Below, in pieces: positions 21,807-27,500 of a stretch of DNA of 27,500 bases. The notes below the pieces were generated by a model, which made no database searches, was not told the origin of the DNA, and saw nothing but the letters and a program-made list of their open reading frames with translations. The DNA comes from Chrysomallon squamiferum. Its lineage: Eukaryota > Mollusca > Gastropoda > Neomphalida > Peltospiridae. The DNA lies in the NCBI GenBank assembly GCA_012295275.1, contig CM022669.1, positions 8,517,489-8,544,988 of the forward strand, written 5' to 3'. Each line of letters opens with the position of its first letter. The first letter of the stretch is position 1. The translations under genes and the position numbers were made by a program.

Positions 21807-23119
21807 TCAGTTGTAATTCTTGAAATGTTAACAACAGAGAACATTTTTATTTTTTTTAAATTTTTTTTATTTCTTTTATATACTGTATGTTAGCCAGTTA
21901 ATTTAATTGAATTATGGATAAAACCTATCTTTAAAGACAGTGCTTAAAATTTGTTAAAGTCTTTTGGCCTACCAAAAAGAAGCCAACATCTAATGCATCT
22001 GAAAAAGTTTGAGTGTCTTACAGTGTCTTATGCCATTCCACTGATGATTTATGATGTAAAATAATTAACAGAAGAAAATGCAAATTGCAGGAATTTATAA
22101 ATTTGTGGAACATTACAACTGGGAAAAAAATAAAAAAAAAAAAATTAGATAGAAATAATAAATAAATAAATATATAAATAAACAAAACTATCTATTATTA
22201 TCTTTTCACACAATGGCAAATAGAATAAAAAATCCATTTCTTACTTCAAAAAAAAAAAAAAAAAAAAAAATAATTTATGTTTCCTTTCTTAACCATTTTA
22301 AAACCTAAATATTGCTTCAGGTTCAGTAAAATCTGGACAAACATATCATTAAGCATTTTTTTTATTTACATTATTTTAGGAAATTTCTTACATCAAATGG
22401 GGAGAAAAAAAACACACAAAGATATTTCTGTTTTTAGCATTATCGGACTAGCAGTTTCATTGATGTGGTCTTCTGTTTTGGCAGTTCTTGACCAAAACTG
22501 GTTTTGCTGCCAGTATTCAATGAACATACCACACCAACCATTTTTAGTAGTCAACTGGAAAGTTCTTACCTTGGATTTGGCCTTGCATGAAAAGTAGCCA
22601 ATTTTCTACACAACAGAAAAAAGTTGGTATTATATTATTTGTTAGTATGTTGTAAAAATGAAGCGAAAATGTGCGTAACTTGGGATTTTTCCATTAGCAT
22701 GCAAAACTGCTGCCAAAATGTGAGATTTACCATGAAAATTTTCATATTTTAAACCTGAATTGTCATCCTAAGTGAAAATATTTGTCTGTTTTGAAGTGTG
22801 ACGAAGTCACAAAAATTCAATTTCAATTACTTTTTCGTTTGTCCTTTTATTTTCAGGATAATCATTTTGTTAACTTTTGTTTTTGTCATTCTTTTCTTTG
22901 ACATTGGGCTTTCGAACTTGTTACATTTTCACATGTGTAAAGATTATTCTCATTTCAAAAAGTAAACCAATGTCAGTTTTAGACTTTCACGTCAATCATA
23001 GTGTATTTTCCACTTTTTTCTTTTTTTACTAACATTATGTTGGATTGTTGCACTCGCAAAACACATAAATAAAAATCTCTATCACTGGATGAGAACTCAC
23101 AACTGAAAAAAAAAAAAAC

Positions 23120-23353
23120 AGAATAAACTTTTGGGTATGTATTCAATTTTTATTTCAGTTTTCTTCATAAACCATATAGCACAAATCCTAGAAACATCCT
23201 AGAAAGTTGCACTGCACCAAAAATATCCAGTAATGATAAATGGTCAGGCAACAGTTTGTTATTTTTAACAGGCATTAATAATGTCAAGTGTTTCAACAAG
23301 GTAAGTCTGTTCGTCAACAAGTGTGAAACTTCAAAGTGTTCAGTTACTTGAAA
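23120..23353 (-). other. MRPS11: MRPS11 3' UTR with AATAAA signal
   Basis: On the - strand an AATAAA hexamer lies at 23149-23154, about 200 bases past the stop codon. Cleavage would be expected at about 23120-23135. The interval is AT-rich with no repeats of note. Confidence 0.6.
23149..23154 (-). terminator. MRPS11: Polyadenylation signal AATAAA (MRPS11)
   Basis: This is the first canonical AATAAA downstream of the MRPS11 stop on the - strand. Confidence 0.55.
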
Positions 23354-23464
23354 TCAGAGTCTTCTGGCCTTCCTTGGTTTGTTACGCCCGTTGTGACAAA
23401 GCTTTGTGTTGTCTGTCACTGATATTACTGTGATACCTGCCATCTGTAAACCTTTGACTGCAGG
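23354..23464 (-). CDS. MRPS11: MRPS11 exon 7 (C-terminus and stop)
   Basis: The acceptor on the - strand is TTTTATTTTCCCAG, phase 0. The exon encodes 36 residues starting PAVKGLQMAGITVISVTDNT and ending NKPRKARRL, then TGA at 23354-23356. The S11 hallmark D-x-T ... HNG is present, but the usual prolines between them (TPxPHNG) are replaced, giving TKLCHNG. The basic RKARRL tail is typical. Confidence 0.97.
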   Translation of the reverse strand, partial: PAVKGLQMAGITVISVTDNTKLCHNGRNKPRKARRL

Positions 23465-24381
23465 CTGGGAAAATAAAACAAAAAAATAAAAATTATATAC
23501 ATATATATTTATAGTTAGTTTTCAACATAATCACTTGTCATTTGTGAATACATTTGGTAATACAGTTCAGAGGTTCTAGAAACTGAGTGTGTTATACAAG
23601 TTCTTATAGGACTTTAAGGTTGTTGTAATTTCTATTTTGGTACAACTGGAAAACAGCTACAAAATGTGTTCCTAAAACATCTGAATTATTATTACGATTT
23701 CCATTCATGACAGTGATCATGCTGAAAAATAAAAATATAAAATAATTAAAACCATTTTCTATTATCCTTTTTATAGATCAATTTTAAAATAAACAAGTTA
23801 TATATCTATAAATAAAAGAAAAGAAACACATGTTCTATACAAGAACACACTAAAAACAAGTGCTCAGTGAGTTTATTGACAGCGAAATCCCAAAAAACAA
23901 AAAAACGTTATTTGAAATGCACACTTCCTGAGCACTGTCAAATTGGTTTGTTCTGTGAAATTCAAAACACGTCAAAACATGCTGATCATTATGTCAGAAA
24001 GACAACAAAATTAAGTGTTAAATTTAAAAAAAAAAAAAAACAACAACTGCAAAACCTATAAATGATGGGAAGTGTATATAATAATATTTACACTTAACTC
24101 TATTCAAAATTATTTAGAGTAAATGAAGAGAGAAAAAAAAATTATTATTGGAGTCCACATTTTTGAAAATTCTAAGTCATAATCACTGTAAAATAATTAA
24201 GAATCAGTACAGTAATGGAAATACAAAAAAAAAACCAAAAAACGATTCTATAAAATTTAAAAAATACAAACATGTTTTTAATTACTAATCAATCTGTTGA
24301 TGTAAGTATGTGTATTAAAGAGAAGGTTGTATTAAAAGAACCTTCAGTCTGTACAGAAAATAAAGTATGTTAAATAAATAC
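23465..24381 (-). other. MRPS11: MRPS11 intron 6
   Basis: 917 bp, AT-rich, with no recognised element. A chance + strand open frame at 23867-24061 is not supported as a gene. Confidence 0.8.
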
Positions 24382-24447
24382 CATTCTTCCAGGACCAAGC
24401 CCATTGAGACAAATTCGAACTGTTGAAATTCCTTTCTTTACACTTTT
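24382..24447 (-). CDS. MRPS11: MRPS11 exon 6
   Basis: 66 nt, phase 0-0, acceptor GTTTTGTAG and donor ATG|GTATTT. It encodes KSVKKGISTVRICLNGLGPG followed by RM. GLGPGR is the invariant RNA-binding loop word of S11 proteins. Confidence 0.96.
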
Positions 24448-24794
24448 CTACAAAACAACAATTTTTTTTATGTTAAACTGAAACAGAGGTGAACACTTAA
24501 TGCTTCTTCATTTTTATTATTTGTTTTGAACTATTAGATTCTTTTATTTTTTTTATTTTTGACACTTAAATTACAAGATATAACATTTTAAATGACACTG
24601 ATATGACAAGTTTATCAAAAATAAAACATTACACAGTTGGTGAATACTTCACACATTAAGTGGGCTACATTCAACAAAGTTACCAAAAATAATTGTATTA
24701 TTGTTTTTAATTATAACTGTAATATTTCAAAATTTGTTACCAGCATTTTCACTACAAAATTAGATTTTAAATATTTATTTAATTCTTTACAAAC
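24448..24794 (-). other. MRPS11: MRPS11 intron 5
   Basis: 347 bp, AT-rich, with no recognised element. Confidence 0.8.
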
Positions 24795-24869
24795 CTCTCC
24801 TAAAGATAGCCCTGCAGCCTGAGCTGCTATGTTGGTTCCTTTCCTTGAATTACGAAATCCCACAGTTCC
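24795..24869 (-). CDS. MRPS11: MRPS11 exon 5
   Basis: 75 nt, phase 0-0, acceptor AATCTTTGCAG and donor GAG|GTTTGT. It encodes GTVGFRNSRKGTNIAAQAAG and then LSLGE. The GFRN-x-x-KGT-x-IAAQ-x-AG pattern is the central S11 signature. Confidence 0.97.
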
Positions 24870-25540
24870 CTGCAAAGATTAATAATAATCAAAACTCAGA
24901 ACAAGGGCAGTAACTCCAGCAACAAATATGACAAAATGAACTTGGCATATATCATTAATTTTTATTTGACGGTAGGAAAATTATGTTCTTCTTTAAAATC
25001 ATGTGGGATATTTGTTTTATAAAATAAATTAGTCAAAAACAAATTTCTAAGCTTTATATATTATCAAAATGTCAGGGACAAAGATCTAAAAAATTGAAAA
25101 TTTAATTTAATTAAGAAAAAAAGGTTTTTGTTCATTAATTTTTGTAAACTCTTCATAATAAACAGGGTGCAGATAGTCTGTCTTAATCAAGATTAACAAA
25201 TTGTAACAAAGAAAACTTCCAGAATGTTTTAAAAAGGAACACTGAGATTCGTGTGTGTAGAACTGCCCACTAAAGAGGCACAATAAACTGTTTTCACTGG
25301 TATGTACAGGTGAGGTACTCAATCTACAAACAATTTTTGTGATGGGTACTGCGGGAACAGTACAATTTATAAACGTGCAGAGGGTAAAACTGGCTCAGTT
25401 TATATACTAAATGTTCTGATAATCCACACTTTTTACCTATTTGTGGTTTGTCTTGGATCTATAAACCTCATGAATTAGCCAGTTAGAACAATTAAAAGAG
25501 TAAAAATTTAAAAAATAAAAAATAAAAATGTGTTACTCAC
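24870..25540 (-). other. MRPS11: MRPS11 intron 4
   Basis: 671 bp, AT-rich. No feature is recognised. A chance - strand open frame at 25107-25322 lies inside it without splice support. Confidence 0.75.
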
Positions 25541-25566
25541 TGCAGATTCAGAAGCAAGAGGTTTCC
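25541..25566 (-). CDS. MRPS11: MRPS11 exon 4, 26-nt micro-exon
   Basis: The acceptor is TTTTATTTGCAG and the donor is GCA|GTGAGT. Two bases complete a Gly codon started in exon 3, followed by KPLASESA. The peptide fills the gap exactly where other S11m proteins have a strand-turn before GFRN. Without it the flanking exons would be out of frame, because exon 3 leaves in phase 1 and exon 5 enters in phase 0. Confidence 0.92.
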
Positions 25567-25936
25567 CTGCAAATAAAAAAAATAAAATTCTTTATTTCAT
25601 TATGTAACAACATTTCTTTTTATAATCAACTGTGTCAAAATTGGACAATTAAATAAAATTGAAAAGTTTATTTTTGTCTACTGACATATTTCACAGGGAA
25701 ATTTTTTTTAAAGAGGAAATAGAAATAAAAATAAATGAAAACAGAACAAAATACTTGCTGGTTACACTTATCTATTTAATTATTTAGAATACATTTATCA
25801 TTTAAATAGGGTTCAAAATTTTGCCATCAATCTAAACATTCAGCTTTCTGGACTGTGAACAAATCAATGAATGAATATTTAACAATACATGTAAAGTGGG
25901 TCAGCTGTTTGGTGATTTTTTTAATGTGAGACCAAC
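25567..25936 (-). other. MRPS11: MRPS11 intron 3
   Basis: 370 bp, AT-rich, with no recognised element. Confidence 0.8.
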
Positions 25937-26067
25937 CTTTATAGTCCGTAGTGCACAGGATAGTGTTATTTGGAGTGGCTTTGACATGAATGATGGGCAG
26001 CTCATCAAATCGAATGCCTCCAATTGCCATAGCATTGGTTTCTGCTGTTGGAAACAATGTTCCAGGT
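25937..26067 (-). CDS. MRPS11: MRPS11 exon 3
   Basis: 131 nt, phase 2 in and phase 1 out, acceptor TTTTATTTTCAG and donor AAAG|GTTGGT. It encodes RPGTLFPTAETNAMAIGGIR followed by FDELPIIHVKATPNNTILCT and TDYK. The segment I-x-H-V/I-K-A-x-x-N-N-T is the conserved first strand of the S11 fold. Confidence 0.96.
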
Positions 26068-26827
26068 CTGAAAATAAAATTAGTATTAAAACAAGGGTCA
26101 TTCCGTGTCAGATCACTCAGTGGGTTAAACACAACCATGACCACCAATCTTTGAACCCTCAAATCTCAGGAACCACTGGGCCAATCTTCATAAAATTGGT
26201 ATTGTTGAAAAGGCAATATGCCATTATTGTTCAGTTTGGAAAATTTGTTATGACCTTGAAATTGACAGTGTGGATCACACAACCTTGAGATGACCTTTTT
26301 TGAAATTTAATCTCCCACATGTTAACTAAAACATATAAAAGTTTCCTGGGTGTAATATCTTTTGTTCAACCACAATCGAGATTTAAAAAATGAACATCCA
26401 TGAAAATAACACCTTTTCTGCCATTAACATATGATTAACTAAAATCTGAATGATCAATTCTGGATGCTAGGAATCACCATCTCTCTTGATCACCAAGTAA
26501 GACATTGAAGGCCTACATGTATGCATAAAGTTCAAATAAATTTGAGAGAACTAGATGTTTCTGATGCTGTATTTTAAAATAAATATTAAAAAATAAAATA
26601 TTCAATAACTGAATAAATCTGCTATTATTATTATATTAGAAATGACTGTAGATTTACATTAACACCTTCCACTACTGTACTCTTAATTTATATCAATAAA
26701 TATACTCCTGAACCTAATTTTTTTTTTTTTTTTTTTATCAATATTTTACAATTCCATGCTTAAATTTATACCAAACATTTTACAATCCTGCAACTTAATT
26801 TTACATTAACATTTAACAATCCCAAAC
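26068..26827 (-). other. MRPS11: MRPS11 intron 2
   Basis: 760 bp. The part at 26096-26295 is more complex than normal intron sequence here and may be a small dispersed repeat. It also holds the + strand open frame 25896-26288, which overlaps exon 3 antisense and is not a gene. Confidence 0.75.
26096..26295. mobile_element. Possible small dispersed element (MITE-like), weak
   Basis: A 200-bp stretch begins GGTCATTCCGTGTCAG and ends GAGATGACC, so GGTCAT/ATGACC are inverted at the ends. Its interior has balanced composition unlike the flanking AT-rich intron. Only six terminal bases pair and no clear target-site duplication is seen, so the call is tentative. Confidence 0.2.
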
Positions 26828-26996
26828 CTAAACTCTTCAATCTTAGATTCGTCTTCTCCAGCTTCCTCAGCGACAAGAGGCTGATCCATCTCAGTAAGCT
26901 TTTTTGTGACAAACTTCTTCAGTGGGTGGTCTCGGTCCAGAGTCATACACACTGCACTGTTCTGAATGCATCTAGCTGGATGTACAATATGACCAG
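26828..26996 (-). CDS. MRPS11: MRPS11 exon 2
   Basis: 169 nt, phase 1 in and phase 2 out, acceptor TTTGTATTAAG and donor TTTAG|GTTTGG. It encodes GHIVHPARCIQNSAVCMTLD and then a lysine-rich and acidic linker ending EDESKIEEF. This is the poorly conserved region between presequence and S11 core. The choice of splice sites is supported because only this combination keeps exons 1 to 3 open. Confidence 0.88.
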
Positions 26997-27286
26997 CTTA
27001 ATACAAAGCAAAAATTAAGAAAAAAATTAAAGAAATATTACAAACATTATTCAATATATATATATATATACTGGTTTCATTTAAAAGAAATTCATTTAAC
27101 CTTAAAATCAGTTGCATCAAAAAATACACAAGCATTTAAAAATATTTTGTATTTAATCACTGTTTGTAACTGATTAGGCTGTATATTTAGAAGACTTTAA
27201 ATTTACAACTGCATGCACCATTTCTAGTTTCACATTCTTTTTTTTTTTTTTCAAACTAAAATAAAAGCTATTGCAAATTCACCTAC
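26997..27286 (-). other. MRPS11: MRPS11 intron 1
   Basis: 290 bp, AT-rich, with an AT tract at 27056-27070. The donor GTAGGT was chosen over GTGAAT four bases later, because the latter puts a stop in exon 2. Confidence 0.75.
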
Positions 27287-27356
27287 TTGATTGTTTAGCT
27301 GCAGCCACAATACAAGTGTACGGCTGCCGCAACGCTGTCAGAGCGGACCGTATCAT
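27287..27356 (-). CDS. MRPS11: MRPS11 exon 1, start codon and presequence
   Basis: ATG at 27354-27356 begins MIRSALTALRQPYTCIVAAA followed by KQS, with the donor TCAA|GTAGGT. The peptide has Arg, Lys, Ala, Leu and Thr but no Asp or Glu, as expected of a mitochondrial targeting sequence. No in-frame stop separates this ATG from the putative acceptor at 27381-27392, so a slightly longer N-terminus encoded upstream is formally possible. Confidence 0.85.
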
Positions 27357-27500
27357 TGCTGTTACTATTACTATTACAGCCTGAAAATAGAGAGTTTTAT
27401 TAAAAATTGTTTGCTACTATTTAATAACACTAATTATTTTTGTTCTTCTGTTGTAATTAACAAACACTCTTTCTTGTGTACGTATTGGTTGCTATGATAA
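27357..27500 (-). promoter_or_regulatory. MRPS11: MRPS11 5' UTR/promoter-proximal region
   Basis: On the - strand a CCAAT motif lies at 27484-27488, next to GCAACC, which resembles half of an RFX X-box. Closer in, CTCTCTATTTTCAG ending at 27381 looks like a splice acceptor, so the ATG exon may be preceded by a non-coding 5' exon. The transcription start cannot be placed from this sequence. Confidence 0.3.

Larger units (their letters stand above)
19021..23120. other. Convergent intergenic region, no recognised gene
   Basis: AT-rich DNA between the 3' ends of the two genes. It holds trinucleotide repeats, A and T runs and several short open frames without recognisable motifs. The longest is at 22277-22597 on the + strand, and part of it is translation of T-rich DNA. 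I see no splice-flanked exon, RNA gene or complete transposon here. Confidence 0.6.
23354..27356 (-). other. MRPS11: Gene span: mitochondrial ribosomal protein uS11m
   Basis: Seven coding exons join in frame to a 215-residue protein. uS11m is a small-subunit protein of the mitochondrial ribosome, at the platform near the mRNA exit and the 12S rRNA 3' region (known for the family). Residues 1-23 (MIRSALTALRQPYTCIVAAA and on) have Arg and no acidic residues, like a mitochondrial presequence. Residues 24-79 are a variable linker. Residues from about 95 onward match the S11 fold: DELPIIHVKATPNNTI, VGFRNSRKGTNIAAQAAG, NGLGPGRM and the C-terminus NKPRKARRL. The introns are modest, 290-917 bp, with none in a repeat-expanded state like those of the + strand gene. 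The length is close to other animal uS11m and well above the ~130 residues of bacterial S11, because of the N-terminal extension. Confidence 0.97.

Noticed and set aside
22277-22597. 106-codon + strand open frame in the intergenic region
   Set aside because: It starts next to an A run, partly translates T-rich DNA, has no recognised motif and no splice context. It was kept only as a note in the intergenic entry.
25827-26162. 111-codon - strand open frame read as a single-exon gene
   Set aside because: It contains MRPS11 exon 3 but reads through both splice sites into intron. The spliced model explains the conserved part.
25896-26288. 130-codon + strand open frame
   Set aside because: It runs antisense across MRPS11 exon 3 and into the intron. 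The conserved protein is clearly on the other strand.

Overview
This is animal nuclear DNA: AT-rich, packed with microsatellites, with short exons bounded by GT/AG splice sites. Nothing prokaryotic is visible. An invertebrate is likely and a mollusc or other lophotrochozoan is my best guess, but that rests on overall texture and the style of the Ig gene, not on a diagnostic marker. Most open reading frames in the window are translations of simple repeats or chance frames.

Two convergent genes are supported. (1) On the + strand, from 547 to 17760 and beginning upstream of the window, lies an immunoglobulin-superfamily gene. Exons A (547-668) and B (9278-9497) join in frame to make one complete V/I-type Ig domain resembling the first Ig of the Dpr / zig-8 / lachesin ('wirin') neural recognition proteins. 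After a 5.7-kb intron come three short exons, C (15206-15250), E (16339-16401) and F (17241-17291). All are phase 1-1 and encode a hydrophilic stalk. Terminal exon G (17633-17760) encodes a Ser/Gly-rich linker, a short hydrophobic segment and the stop, so the product is probably membrane-anchored by GPI or a short transmembrane segment. No second Ig domain was found, which is unusual for this family.

(2) On the - strand, 23354-27356 encodes mitochondrial ribosomal protein uS11m (MRPS11) in seven coding exons. The reading frame was followed through every junction and gives 215 residues with a conserved S11 C-terminal half. One exon is only 26 nt.

Layout: 1-546 is the upstream intron or flank of the Ig gene. 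669-9277 is a large intron with a 30-bp AT minisatellite, CA tracts, many tetra- and trinucleotide repeats and a tRNA-like relic. 9498-15205 is a second large intron with CA/GA tracts, a ~111-bp tandem repeat and a long AAT tract. 15251-17632 holds the stalk exons and their introns. 17761 to about 19020 is the putative 3' UTR, with a degenerate TGTAAC/GTTACA array. About 19020-23120 is AT-rich convergent intergenic DNA with no recognised gene. 23120-27500 is MRPS11. The two genes are not functionally related.

The most interesting unresolved points are the apparently single-Ig, modular-stalk architecture of the + strand gene, its possible cassette and frame-shifting micro-exons, and the repeated motif in its 3' UTR.
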